64,000 nucleotides of DNA, taken from positions 1 through 64,000 of the forward strand of contig DASPIK010000010.1 in the NCBI GenBank assembly GCA_035629075.1, written 5' to 3'. Source of the stretch: JAEZPW01 sp035629075 (GTDB taxonomy: Bacteria > Acidobacteriota > Terriglobia > Terriglobales > Acidobacteriaceae). The position numbers were made by a program, and so were the translations under genes. This document shows, piece after piece, positions 33,763-43,600 of the stretch. The notes under the pieces were generated by a model that did no database searches, was not told the DNA's origin, and was given only the letters and a program-made list of their open reading frames with translations. Every line of letters starts with the position of its first letter. The first letter of the stretch is position 1.

Positions 33763-35307
33763 ATGAGAAGACTGCATTCGCTCCTGACAGCAATTCTGTT
33801 CGCGGTGGTAGTTCTGTCCGCGATGACCAGTTTGGCGGCAAACAACAATTATCAACCCAGCGCAGCTACACCGGAAGTCCGCGCGCTCTGGGTAGATGGC
33901 TTCAATCCGGGAATTCGGACTCGGCAGGAAGCCGAACAGCTTGTCGCGAACGCCAAGCAGGCGGGCATCAACACGCTGTTCGTGCAAGTGCGTCGTCGCG
34001 CGGACGCGCTTTACAGCAATTCACTAGAGCCGGCTGTCGAAGACTTCACCATCGAAAACGGCTTCGATCCGCTACAGAACATCATCGAATTGGCCCATCG
34101 TGAAGGCATTGAAGTCCATGCCTGGATGAACGCGATGACCGTGTGGAAGAACCAGGCTCTGCCGACTTCCGCTAACCACATTCTTAACCTGCACGGAATG
34201 TCGCAGAGCGGGCGCGCCAACTGGCTGACGGCGAATCCAAAAGGGGAATATGTGTTCCCCGTGGGCTACTTTCTCGATCCCGGCCATCCTGACGCCATGC
34301 AGCACCTTGTGGACGTTTATACGAGCGTTGCCCGCAACTACGCAGTTGATGGCATCCATTTCGATTACATTCGTTACCCGGAAGTCGAAGGCGAAAAGTT
34401 GCCGCAGGGCGCTCCTGTTGGTTACAACCCGATCAGCATTGAGCGCTTCTGCAAGGCGACGGGACGCACGGGAACGCCAGATCCGGGAGACACGCAGTTT
34501 ATCGAGTGGCGACGCCAGCAGGTCACAAATCTTGTACGGCGCGTTTACCTCGAAGTGAAGGCGATCAATCCGAAGATCAAGATCAGCGCGGCCACGATCG
34601 CGTGGGGCAAGCCTCCGGTTGGCAACAAGGACTATCCCGCCTCGGCCCCCATGCAACTCGTGTTCCAGGATTGGGGCGGTTGGCTGAAGCAGGGCTTCCT
34701 CGATATGGCCGTCCCCATGAATTACGCGCGCGAAGCTGATCCGAAGTCGCGCGGCTTCTTCGATGGCTGGATTCAGTGGGAAAAGAAGAACAAGTCCGGA
34801 CGGCAACTCGTGGTGGGCGTCGGGTCGTACTTGAACAGTGCCGAAGGCACGTTGGCCGAAATCAGCCGCGTACGCAAACCGGAAGGGCGCTATGCCGCTG
34901 ACGGTGTCTCGTTCTTCTCGTACGCCAGTCTGCTGCGATCAGCGAACGGAAGCGGCAAGGGAACTCCGCTTTCGTGCCTGTACGACGGACAGGCCGCTCC
35001 TTTTGTCAGGCCCGCTCCCCTGCCGCAACTCGCGACACCCATGTACGGCTGGCTCGCCGGAACGGTCCGCGACGCAAGTGGAACGGCCCTCGACGGAGCG
35101 GTGGTCGAAGTGCGTCGTGCGGGATGGAATCCATTCGGCCGGAAGCAGAAGTTGCTAACCGATGGCAACGGCTTCTTTGGGACAAGCGGCTTGAAGCCCG
35201 GGCGCTATCAGGCAACGGTGATCCGCGCCGCTGACAAGAGGATCACGTCGCAAATCGATGTTGCCGCTGGCAAGGTCGCGCGCGTGGACATCTCGGCTGG
35301 TCAATAA
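33763..35307 (+). CDS. Secreted GHL10 (DUF187)-type glycoside hydrolase-like protein with C-terminal CarboxypepD-reg domain
   Basis: A signal peptide (MRRLHSLLTAILFAVVVLSA) precedes a TIM-barrel domain: EVRALWVDGFNPGIRT, QAGINTLFVQVRRRADALYS, IEVHAWMNAMTVWKN, YAVDGIHFDYIRYPE and FLDMAVPMNYAREADPKSRG. This is the glycosyl-hydrolase-like 10 family, some members of which cleave denuded peptidoglycan. The last 80 residues (GTVRDASGTALDGAVVEVRR and on) form a carboxypeptidase-regulatory beta sandwich. A rho-independent terminator follows. Substrate is not known. Confidence 0.82.
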   Translation: MRRLHSLLTAILFAVVVLSAMTSLAANNNYQPSAATPEVRALWVDGFNPGIRTRQEAEQLVANAKQAGINTLFVQVRRRADALYSNSLEPAVEDFTIENGFDPLQNIIELAHREGIEVHAWMNAMTVWKNQALPTSANHILNLHGMSQSGRANWLTANPKGEYVFPVGYFLDPGHPDAMQHLVDVYTSVARNYAVDGIHFDYIRYPEVEGEKLPQGAPVGYNPISIERFCKATGRTGTPDPGDTQFIEWRRQQVTNLVRRVYLEVKAINPKIKISAATIAWGKPPVGNKDYPASAPMQLVFQDWGGWLKQGFLDMAVPMNYAREADPKSRGFFDGWIQWEKKNKSGRQLVVGVGSYLNSAEGTLAEISRVRKPEGRYAADGVSFFSYASLLRSANGSGKGTPLSCLYDGQAAPFVRPAPLPQLATPMYGWLAGTVRDASGTALDGAVVEVRRAGWNPFGRKQKLLTDGNGFFGTSGLKPGRYQATVIRAADKRITSQIDVAAGKVARVDISAGQ

Positions 35308-35323
35308 GGACTGCACAGCAGCC

Positions 35324-35358
35324 ACGCCGCCGGCTTCGGCTGGCGGCGTTTTTCTTTT
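35324..35358 (+). terminator. Rho-independent terminator after the GHL10-like gene
   Basis: ACGCCGCCGGC, loop TTCG, GCTGGCGGCGT (one wobble pair) is followed directly by a T-rich run to 35358. It separates the glycosidase-like gene from rpsA. Confidence 0.88.
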
Positions 35359-35389
35359 ACGAGATGTGCGAAAATTGTTCTTAACTCCC

Positions 35390-37057
35390 ATGTCTAATCC
35401 AAACATTCCAGAACCCGATCAGAACCAGTCTTTCGACGAAATCCTTTCGCAGTACGAACAGAGCCAGGCGCGGAAAGGCGACAAGCAGATTGAGGGTACG
35501 GTAATCACCGTGTCCAACGATTTGATCATCCTCGACATCGGCTACAAGAGCGAGGGTGTGCTGCCGGTCTCTGCGCTCCAGAGCGGCGAAACCGTGAAGC
35601 CGGGCGACAAAATTCCCGTCACGGTGAAGGGTCGCAATCCCGAGGGCTACTACGAATTGACGCGCTTCAAAGTCCGGCTGCCAACGGACTGGACGGCACT
35701 GGAGCGTGCCTTCGCGGAAAAAGCCGCCATTGTGGGTATGGTCACTGGCGTGGTCAAGGGCGGACTCACGGTCGACGTGGGTGTGCGCGCCTTCCTACCC
35801 GCCTCTCGCAGCGGAACGCGCGATGCCGCTGAATTGGAAAAGATGGTCGGTCAGGAGATTCGCTGCCGCATCACCAAGCTCGACGTCACGGACGAAGATG
35901 TGGTGGTTGACCGCCGTGGTGTGCTCGAAGACGAAGAGCGCGCCGTAAAGGAGCGACGCTATTCGGAAGTAAAGGAAGGCGACACGGTTCAGGGCACGGT
36001 CCGTAGCCTGGCCGACTACGGCGCATTCGTTGACATCGGCGGAGTTGATGGCCTGCTGCACGTCAGCGACATGTCATGGGCACGCGTCAAGAGCCCTGCC
36101 GACGTGCTTGCCGTGGGTCAGCAGATTGAAGCTGTCGTGCTGAAGATCGATCGCGAGAAGAAGCGCATCTCGCTCGGACTGAAGCAGCTTCAGGCACAAC
36201 CTTGGGACACCGCTGCCGACAAGTATCAAACTGGCCAACGCATTAAGGGCGTTGTGACCCGCGTTGCCGACTTCGGCGCTTTCGTCGAACTCGAGCCCGG
36301 AGTCGAGGGCTTGATTCACGTTTCCGAAATGTCGTGGGTGAAGAGAGTCAGGACGGCAGGCGACGTTGTGAAGCCCGGCGATACTGTCGAAGCCGTGATT
36401 CTCGGCATCAACCCGGCGGAGCGCCGCATTTCCTTGGGCTTGAAGCAGGCGCTGGGCGACCCTTGGGCGGACGCGGCCCAGAAGTTTCCGGTCGGTGCGG
36501 TTGTCGAAGGCCCGGTCAGCAGCCTGGCAAAGTTCGGCGCGTTCGTGCAGGTTGCCGAAGGCGTCGAGGGTATGGTTCACATCGGCGACATTACGGACGA
36601 GCGGCGAATTAATCACCCGCAGGATGTGCTCAAGCTCGGCCAGCAGGTCAAAGCGCAAGTTCTCGAAATCGATACGGAGAAACGCCGCCTGCGCCTCGGG
36701 ATGAAGCAGTTGGTGCCGACCAGCCTCGACGAGTACATCGCGGAACACAAGGTTGGCGATGTGGTCACAGGCCGAGTCGTTGATGATTCCGGCGATACGG
36801 CGCGAGTGGAACTCGGTGAAGGAATTCAGGCCTCGTGCCGGATTCCGGCTACGACTGGCGCGGTTAGTGAACAAAGCAGGACCGAAGGGAAGGTGGATCT
36901 GTCGTCGCTGACCTCGATGTTGTCGGCCCGATGGAAGGGCAACGCGCCAGCACCTGGCCCAGCGAAGCCGGAAGGCTTGCGTGAGGGCCAGATCCGCAGC
37001 TTCAAGATCGCCAAGCTCGACCCCGACGCGAAGCAGATCGAAGTGGAACTGGCGTAA
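35390..37057 (+). CDS. rpsA: 30S ribosomal protein S1-like, six S1 domains
   Basis: S1 binds mRNA and helps load it on the 30S subunit. The 555 residues contain S1/OB modules starting near 34, 120, 205, 290, 375 and 460. The middle ones are most typical (VRSLADYGAFVDIGGVDGLL, VTRVADFGAFVELEPGVEGL); domains 1, 2 and 6 are divergent, as in other S1 proteins. ATG 35390 starts just before the acidic leader SNPNIPEPDQNQSFDEILSQ; the ORF is open upstream through the terminator, which is not translated sequence. No clear Shine-Dalgarno is seen, which is common for rpsA. Confidence 0.9.
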   Translation: MSNPNIPEPDQNQSFDEILSQYEQSQARKGDKQIEGTVITVSNDLIILDIGYKSEGVLPVSALQSGETVKPGDKIPVTVKGRNPEGYYELTRFKVRLPTDWTALERAFAEKAAIVGMVTGVVKGGLTVDVGVRAFLPASRSGTRDAAELEKMVGQEIRCRITKLDVTDEDVVVDRRGVLEDEERAVKERRYSEVKEGDTVQGTVRSLADYGAFVDIGGVDGLLHVSDMSWARVKSPADVLAVGQQIEAVVLKIDREKKRISLGLKQLQAQPWDTAADKYQTGQRIKGVVTRVADFGAFVELEPGVEGLIHVSEMSWVKRVRTAGDVVKPGDTVEAVILGINPAERRISLGLKQALGDPWADAAQKFPVGAVVEGPVSSLAKFGAFVQVAEGVEGMVHIGDITDERRINHPQDVLKLGQQVKAQVLEIDTEKRRLRLGMKQLVPTSLDEYIAEHKVGDVVTGRVVDDSGDTARVELGEGIQASCRIPATTGAVSEQSRTEGKVDLSSLTSMLSARWKGNAPAPGPAKPEGLREGQIRSFKIAKLDPDAKQIEVELA

Positions 37058-37354
37058 AGGTCAGCAAGGCTTTTCGCAAACGGCACTCGCTTCTGTACTG
37101 GCGTGGCGGGGCAACGCTACGATCTCACCTCAGAACTGAGTCTAGGGATCAACCAGCGTGACCAGCGCGAGAGGCAGTCGCGCGACTCGTTCTGGCGTGT
37201 CCACGGGCACGCCACGAACTCAGCCCCGCACGGAGTGCGGGTACGAGACGACAGAACTTCAAGTGCCGTAGACACGACCGAGTTCTACGGCACATATTCC
37301 ATCTTGGGCAACGCGCCTTCCATCTTGGGCAACGCGCCTTCGCGTCACGACAGC
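37058..37354. repeat. Intergenic hairpins and a 21-bp tandem duplication
   Basis: GTGCCGTAGA (37263-37272) and TCTACGGCAC (37284-37293) form a 10-bp stem, and CCCGCAC/GTGCGGG forms another near 37225. A 21-bp unit starting TTCCATCTTGGGC is present twice, at 37297-37317 and 37318-37338. The region lies between convergent rpsA and the adenosine deaminase gene, so the stems may end transcription from either side. No gene is credible here. Confidence 0.6.
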
Positions 37355-38368
37355 TCACGATAGCGAATTGCCATTACCGTTTGGAATGAAGCTGGCCTCG
37401 AAGGCCCACTGGTTGCACTTGGCGATTTGGGCGCGGGTCATGGCGCCGATCTTCACCAGGAACTCCTGCTCCTTGTACACGTTGGTGTGGTAAAGCTCCG
37501 GGCCATCGGTATTGACTGTCATTCGTAAGTCGTGATCGCTGAGCTTGCGAACGATTTTCTTCAGTTGGACCACGTCCTTGACCATGCCGTTCTTCAGATT
37601 CGAGGTGGGGCACAGTTCCAGCGTGATTTCAGCTTTGGACATGTCGTCCATCAGCTTGGGGTCCTTCGCGGCGATGATGCCGTGGCCGATCCGCCTTGGC
37701 GCAATCTCACGAACAACGTAACGAAGTTCTTCAAGATCGCCTGTCTCCCCACAATGAATAGTCACTCCCAAGCCTGCGTCCTGCGCCTTCCGAAACAGCG
37801 GTGCAACGCCCTTCATTGAGAATGTTCGCCGGTCCGGCCCCGCGATATCGATTCCGACAACGCCTTTCCCCTGATACTTGATCGCCTTCTTCACGATGAT
37901 GGCGTTCTGCTCGCGAGTCAGGCGGCGATCCATCATGAGGATCAGGCCGGCCTTTACTTGCGGGTACTCCAGCACGGCGCGTTCAACGCCCCATAACGCC
38001 GCGTTGATGATGTGATCGAGGTCGCGTTCGCCACCGCGGTTCCGGAACATCGGATTGAACCTCAGTTCCTGCAAGACTAGGTTGCATTTGCGATAACCGC
38101 CTCCGATCACGCTTGCCACGGATTCCTGGATCGCTTCAGGCGAAGACTGGATCAGCTCGGTCCACTTGTAGAAACGCTCATTCATTTCTCTCAGGCCGCG
38201 ATTACGGTCGTGAGCGCCCATCGTGACCATCGCCTCGAATTCCCAGTAGTCCTTCGTGGGCAGACGAATGCCTTGTCTATGCGCAATGTGCCACAGGATC
38301 GGCGGGTCGACTGCGCCACCGAGATGAGTATGAAGTTCGGCTCGCGGAGTACTCGTGCTTAAGGGCAT
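37355..38368 (-). CDS. Adenosine deaminase-family protein
   Basis: Motifs of the adenosine/adenine deaminase superfamily appear in order: zinc HxH in ELHTHLGGAVDPPILW, VGIDIAGPDR, the HCGET zinc and catalytic residues, RIGHGIIA, LELCPTSN, and NTDGP where adenosine deaminases often have TDDP. Length of 337 residues is normal. It deaminates adenosine or a modified purine nucleoside in salvage. The Asp-to-Gly change in the TDDP motif concerns the second position only; the zinc-binding Asp is kept. Specificity between adenosine and related substrates cannot be set by eye. Confidence 0.85.
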   Translation of the reverse strand: MPLSTSTPRAELHTHLGGAVDPPILWHIAHRQGIRLPTKDYWEFEAMVTMGAHDRNRGLREMNERFYKWTELIQSSPEAIQESVASVIGGGYRKCNLVLQELRFNPMFRNRGGERDLDHIINAALWGVERAVLEYPQVKAGLILMMDRRLTREQNAIIVKKAIKYQGKGVVGIDIAGPDRRTFSMKGVAPLFRKAQDAGLGVTIHCGETGDLEELRYVVREIAPRRIGHGIIAAKDPKLMDDMSKAEITLELCPTSNLKNGMVKDVVQLKKIVRKLSDHDLRMTVNTDGPELYHTNVYKEQEFLVKIGAMTRAQIAKCNQWAFEASFIPNGNGNSLS

Positions 38369-38508
38369 AACCCAATGATGGCAGAAGGACGAGGTGACAT
38401 GAAAGGGATGATGTGAGTGACGAGTGTGACACTGGGGGTGGATGATGCCGGACTCCGGACTCCGTTAAGCCAACATCATCCATCTACCGTCGATCAGGTG
38501 ACATTCTC

Positions 38509-39105
38509 CTACCGCTTCTTCAGTTTGCCTGACTTCGCGGAGACTGACCGCAGTTGCAGGTCCTGGGCCAGTTTGAAACTCAGCTCGGTTTCGGGCGGAA
38601 GCTGCTTCTTCCGACCGGTAAGAACCTGAGCACCTGCGCCTCCAGCGCCTCCCACCAAAGCGCCGATCGCGGCTCCTTTCCCTCCACCCATGATGGCCCC
38701 AAGCACAGCGCCGATTGCGGCTCCGCCACCAACGTACTTCCCGGTGCGCTTATTTGCGCCAAGGCCGCCGGGTGCCGTGCTTTTGTCCTGGGTCTCGAGA
38801 AGGTATCGCTGACCGTTGATCGTCACAGAACGAAGATCGAGGGTCGTGTCGCTGTTGTCCTTGTTCGGTTCGGCAACCAGTTCCGCCCGAGCGCCGCGTG
38901 GAATCACGACATTGCCCGCGGAATCCACAACGTCGCCACTCACGGACGCCGCATATCGGGCGTTCGCGGCAGGCTTGGCGGGAATCGAGGTGTCCGTTCG
39001 GACCTTGATCTCGGTTCCCTGCGGTATGGTGCGAGCCGTCTGCGCCGAAGCCGCTAACGACACCAACAGGAGAACCGGTATCACCAGTTTCAGCTTGTTT
39101 GTCAT
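38509..39105 (-). CDS. Secreted glycine-zipper protein
   Basis: A signal peptide (LVIPVLLLVSLAASAQ) is followed by an SH3-like/OB-like beta region (IPQGTEIKVRTDTSIPAKPA, GDVVDSAGNVVIPRGARAEL). A glycine zipper (about 118-160: YVGGGAAIGAVLGAIMGGGK and GAAIGALVGGAGGAGAQVLT) could insert in a membrane. The C-terminus (ETELSFKLAQDLQLRSV) matches the usual ending of this acidobacterial envelope protein type. Likely an outer-membrane or periplasmic structural protein; no enzyme motif. Confidence 0.78.
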   Translation of the reverse strand: MTNKLKLVIPVLLLVSLAASAQTARTIPQGTEIKVRTDTSIPAKPAANARYAASVSGDVVDSAGNVVIPRGARAELVAEPNKDNSDTTLDLRSVTINGQRYLLETQDKSTAPGGLGANKRTGKYVGGGAAIGAVLGAIMGGGKGAAIGALVGGAGGAGAQVLTGRKKQLPPETELSFKLAQDLQLRSVSAKSGKLKKR

Positions 39106-39372
39106 CTTTCACTCCTTCTAACCGATGGCTGCTACGCCTCGGTGCTGTATCGCGGCAGCGTATGTATCCGGTCTCGCGCTCCGAGAAGCGAACCGGGATT
39201 CTAACGAAGAGGATCGCGACAAAATGCCCGCGATGCCACGAACCTGACGGGAAACGCGTTTGTGCTGCCACACCGTTTCTAAGATGCAGACACCGATGTT
39301 TGAGCCGTTCGGGACGCCTGCATGTCGGTTTCATTCGGGGAAACAATATTCCTGATTTGCACAAAAAAACAT

Positions 39373-39402
39373 TTGACTTCTCTGGATCAACTGAGGCTTA
39401 AT
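39373..39402 (+). promoter_or_regulatory. Candidate sigma-70-type promoter of the GH16 gene
   Basis: TTGACT at 39373-39378 is followed 18 bases later by CTTAAT (39397-39402). The spacing is acceptable and the region just upstream is A-rich. It stands directly before the operator-like palindrome. Confidence 0.5.
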
Positions 39403-39417
39403 CTCGTTTCGTCCCAC

Positions 39418-39429
39418 TAAACCGGTTTA
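39418..39429. promoter_or_regulatory. LacI-family operator-like palindrome
   Basis: TAAACCGGTTTA is a perfect 12-bp palindrome with the central CG typical of LacI/GalR-family operators. It falls just downstream of the candidate -10 box, a repressing position for the GH16 gene. A further ACCGG follows at 39430-39434. No LacI-type regulator gene is in the window. Confidence 0.6.
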
Positions 39430-39463
39430 ACCGGCAGAAGACTCCATAGAACGGGGTGGCCTG

Positions 39464-40486
39464 ATGGGACGAGAGTGGTTTGTGCGGTGGAGCGGAGGCA
39501 TAACAGTGGCCTTTGTATCGAGTTTTTCGGGCCGTGCTATGGCGGAGGCGAATGTCGTCTCATCGGCGTTGCTTGGTCCATCAGCAAGCACGCGGCCGCC
39601 GCGTCCTACTCAGCGTCGCATTCCCTCCGAATCTTGCCGCAATCCATTCCCCGTCAACAGATCTGTGTTCCTCGCAATCGCCGTGGTGATCGGTCTGACT
39701 TGTGCGGCCATCGCCCAAAGTCCGAGTAACCAGAAAACCGCTTCGTGGACCCTGACGTGGAGCGACGAGTTCAATGGACCCAGCGGCGAGCTCCCAGACG
39801 CTTCGAAGTGGGTGATCGAAACAGGCGGCCGTGGATGGGGCAACAACGAGTTGGAGACTTACACGGCTCGTACGCAGAACGTGCATCAGGCAGACGGCAA
39901 GCTGGTCATCACTGCGCTGAAAGAAGATTTCACCGGGCCCGACGGTATCGCCCGCAACTACACCTCAGCGCGGCTAAAGACAGCAGGCAAGTTTTCTCAG
40001 ACCTATGGTCGATTCGAAGCCCGGATCAAGATTCCTCGCGGGCAGGGCATCTGGCCGGCTTTCTGGATGCTCGGCGAAGACATTGCGACTGCTGGTTGGC
40101 CGGCGTGCGGCGAGATCGACATCATGGAAAACGTCGGTTTCGAGCCGTCGAAGGTGCACGGGACTCTGCATGGGCCAGGATACTCAGGCGAAAACCCGCT
40201 GACCGACAGCTACGCGCTGCCCGATGGAAAGCGGTTCGCGGACGACTTCCACATCTTCGCCGTCGAGTGGGAACCCGAGGCCATTCGGTTCTACGTGGAT
40301 GATGCTCTCTACGCTACCCAGACGCCGAAAGATGTTCCGACAGGGAAGCGCTGGGTCTTCAACCACCCATTTTTCCTTCTGCTGAACGTGGCTGTGGGCG
40401 GCAACTGGCCTAAGTACCCGGACGAGACGACTCAGTTCCCGCAGTCCATGTTCGTTGATTACGTGAGGGTCTACTCACGTAAGTGA
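39464..40486 (+). CDS. GH16 family beta-glucanase, secreted
   Basis: The catalytic domain (about 85-340) shows WTLTWSDEFNGPSGELPDAS, WGNNELETYT, YGRFEARIKIPRGQGIWPAF and the GH16 active site GEIDIMENVG (two Glu plus Asp, ExDxxE, the form of laminarinase-like members). The likely reaction is endo-hydrolysis of beta-1,3 or mixed-linkage glucan. A hydrophobic export segment (SVFLAIAVVIGLTCAAIAQ) sits late, after about 66 residues, so either the n-region is very long or the real start is at a later codon. The LacI-like operator upstream suggests sugar-controlled expression, and the downstream TonB receptor may import products (inference). Confidence 0.87.
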   Translation: MGREWFVRWSGGITVAFVSSFSGRAMAEANVVSSALLGPSASTRPPRPTQRRIPSESCRNPFPVNRSVFLAIAVVIGLTCAAIAQSPSNQKTASWTLTWSDEFNGPSGELPDASKWVIETGGRGWGNNELETYTARTQNVHQADGKLVITALKEDFTGPDGIARNYTSARLKTAGKFSQTYGRFEARIKIPRGQGIWPAFWMLGEDIATAGWPACGEIDIMENVGFEPSKVHGTLHGPGYSGENPLTDSYALPDGKRFADDFHIFAVEWEPEAIRFYVDDALYATQTPKDVPTGKRWVFNHPFFLLLNVAVGGNWPKYPDETTQFPQSMFVDYVRVYSRK

Positions 40487-40696
40487 AGTAAGTGGCGACA
40501 GCCAGAATTGGCGGTCCCACTACGCGAAAAACCCGGTTTTAGCAGGTGAGTAGCTGCTGTAAGTTGCTGTTTAGTAACTCGAGAGGCAATAGCGGTACAT
40601 AGACCTGCTTCTGCGGTCAGGGGTGCGGAAATGGCTCACGCGTTCAGTGGCCGTCACTGATTCCCCGGCGGATGGAAGCGGGCGGAGGCAAAGCGC

Positions 40697-43600
40697 ATGA
40701 AGTCGAAAATCGTCGTTCTCGGCTTGGTGCTGTTCCTGTTCACGGGAATGCTGCTGGCGCAGTCAGATCGTGCATCGATTACGGGCACGGTCACCGACTC
40801 AACCGGGGCGGTTGTTCCTGGCGTGAAGGTCACAGCCACCAACGTTGAAACCAATATTCAGACGACCGCCACAACGAACGGTCAGGGCCTTTACACGATC
40901 CTGAACCTTCCCATCGGTCATTACTCAGTTTCTTTCAACAAAGACGGATTCAAGAGCTTCGAACGCAAAGGCGTGACGCTCGGCATCAGCCAGGTGGCTG
41001 AGATTAATTCCGTCCTGCAAATCGGCGCCGCCGCCGAGACGGTGACCGTCACCGAAGATGCTCCAGTACTCGACACGCAAACGGCTGCGATCACGACGAA
41101 CCTGAAGAACAAAGACGTTGCCGAACTTCCGCTGAACGTGCAGGGTGGCCGTGAACTGGCGAAGTTCATGTTTGCCTATGTGCCCGGCGTCGAAGGCAAT
41201 GACTACGACTCGCACATCAACGGCAGCGTCGCGAAGAGCAAAGAAGTGATGATCGACGGCGTTTCGGCCGTCGCGCAGATCGGCGGATTCCTGGGCGAAT
41301 CGCAGCCTCCGATGGAAGGCGTCGAGGAATTCCAGGTGAACACGAGCGGCATCCGCGCCGATGAAGGACGCAGCGGCGGCGGCGTGTTCCGCTACAACAT
41401 GAAGTCGGGCACCAACACCTGGCATGGCAGCGCATTCGGCTTCATGCATAACGAGGCGTTCAACGCCAACTCAACCAAGAACAAGTATCAGCTTTCGAAG
41501 CAGGTTCCTGCCGCACTCGCCGCTGGCGACACGGTTCGAGCCAAGTTCCTTGAGGACCTCTACAGCAGGCCGAAAGACCGGCTTTACACCTGGGGCGGCA
41601 GCTTCGGTGGGCCGATCGTGAAGGATAAGACGTTCTTCTACGCCGCGGCTGAGCGCTACACGTTTGAGAACTACGGCCTCGGTCCGATGGACAAGACGGT
41701 ACCGACGACCGCGTTCCTGAATGGTGACTTCGGCGCGCTGCTCGACCGGAACGTCGTGCTGGGTACCGACAGCGCCGGCAACACGGTCTACAAGGGTGCC
41801 ATCATCGACCCGCTGACCGGCAATGCTTTCGTCAACAACATCATCCCGGTGGACCGCTTCAGCGCGACTTCGCGCAAGCTGGTTGACATCTTCAAGCAGC
41901 AGTATCAGCCGTTGGCCCCCGGCCTCGTACGCAACAATGCGATGCCAGCCAACATCACGCCCTGGTACCACACCACGCAATTCAGCGTAAAGATCGACCA
42001 CAACCTGTCCGACAAGCACCGCCTGAACGGATCGTTCGTTTACTCGAGAACGCCGCGCATGTTGGCCGACCAGGGCGGCATCTGGGCTCCGGGCACGAAC
42101 GACGGCGGTCCGTTTGCGAACGCTTACAACCACTTCGTCAACGCACCGTCGGCTCGCATCAGCCATTCCTGGACCGTGTCCAACAATGTGCTGAACGTGT
42201 TCAACATTGCCGTCAACCGCTTCCACAACCCCAGCAGCGCCGTGTCGCAGAAGGGCAACTGGCCCAGCACGCTCGGCCTTGTTGATACGGGAGTGGGCAA
42301 CTTCCCGATCATCAAGTTCAACGGCGTGAACAGTGACCAGCACCGGACGGCTCCGGACGGTACGGTAGTCTCGCTGGATCAGCTTGGCAGCCAGTACAAC
42401 GACTTCTACACCGCCAACACCTTCATCTTGAGCGACAACTTGTCGTGGGTGAGAGGACGCCATTCGCTGAAGTTCGGCGGCGAATTCCGCGCCATGCAGC
42501 ACAACAGCCATGGGGACTGGGGCGTGCCAACGGTCATCTTCGACCCGGCACAGACTGCAGGCAGCTTCGGCAGCAACGCCGGCTTTGGTTTCGCCAGTTT
42601 CCTGCTCGGCCGAGCTAACCAGGGTTCTGTCAGCATGCCGAACAACACCTACGGCCGCCGCAAGACCCTTTCGCTCTATGTGCAGGACGACTTCAAGATC
42701 ACGCCAAAACTGACCGTGAACATGGACCTGCGTTGGGACTTCAACGGTCGCTACCACGAGAAATTCGGCCGCTGGTCGAACTTCAACACCACCATGATCA
42801 ACCCGGTAACGGGTCTGCAAGGTGCGCTCGAGTTCGCCAAGGACGGCAGCGACTCGTTCGAAAGAAAACAGTACTGGTACAACTTCGCTCCGCACGTCGG
42901 CGCTGCTTACCAGCTCACGCCGAAGACCGTGGTGCGTGGTTCGGCTTCCGTCTTCTACGTGCCGCTCAACTTGAACACCTGGAGCGGAATCCCATACGGC
43001 TTCAACCCCGGCTTTGTTCCGAACAACCAGGTACTGAACGTCTTCAATTGGGACGCCGGGTATCCTGGCCAGCCGGTTGATATTGGCAAGAACCCGAACT
43101 TCACCCGTTGGGGCATGGTTGCCATTGATCCGCGTGCCCTGGAACTCGGCAACGTTCAGCAGTGGACGGTCAGTGTTCAGCGTGAGCTCACCAGCGACAT
43201 GAAGATCGATGTGAGCTACATCGAGAACCGCGGCTACCACCTCCAGACCGGTTACCTGGCCGGCAACCAGCCCAAACTATCGGACTACACCGCGATGGTG
43301 CAGGCTGGCCAGATGTGGAACTGGGTGACTAAGCCCGGTTTCTCCGGCTTCGGCTGGGCATCTGTCGCGCCGTTCCCGAACGTCGCCATGACGTGGGGTC
43401 CGCTGTTCTGGGTAGGAACCCCGCTCGGCAATTCCGACTACAAATCGCTGCAGTTCAGCGTGACCAAGCGTTATACGCACGGCGTTTCGCTACAGGCCAG
43501 TTACAACCTGTCCCGTTCGCACGGCAACGCCGACACCAGCTTCCAGGAAACCTGGTGGGCTGGTCCGGTTCAGGACGTCTACAACCTTGAAAAAGAGCGC

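Larger units (their letters stand above)
39106..39463. promoter_or_regulatory. Divergent intergenic region between the glycine-zipper and GH16 genes
   Basis: The right part holds the promoter and operator listed separately. The left part (39106-39350) shows no gene and no clear signal that I can name. Confidence 0.45.

Noticed and set aside
41471..43240. Minus-strand ORF of 589 codons inside the TonB receptor gene
   Set aside because: It is the reverse-frame shadow of the receptor, which has full signal peptide, plug and barrel features.
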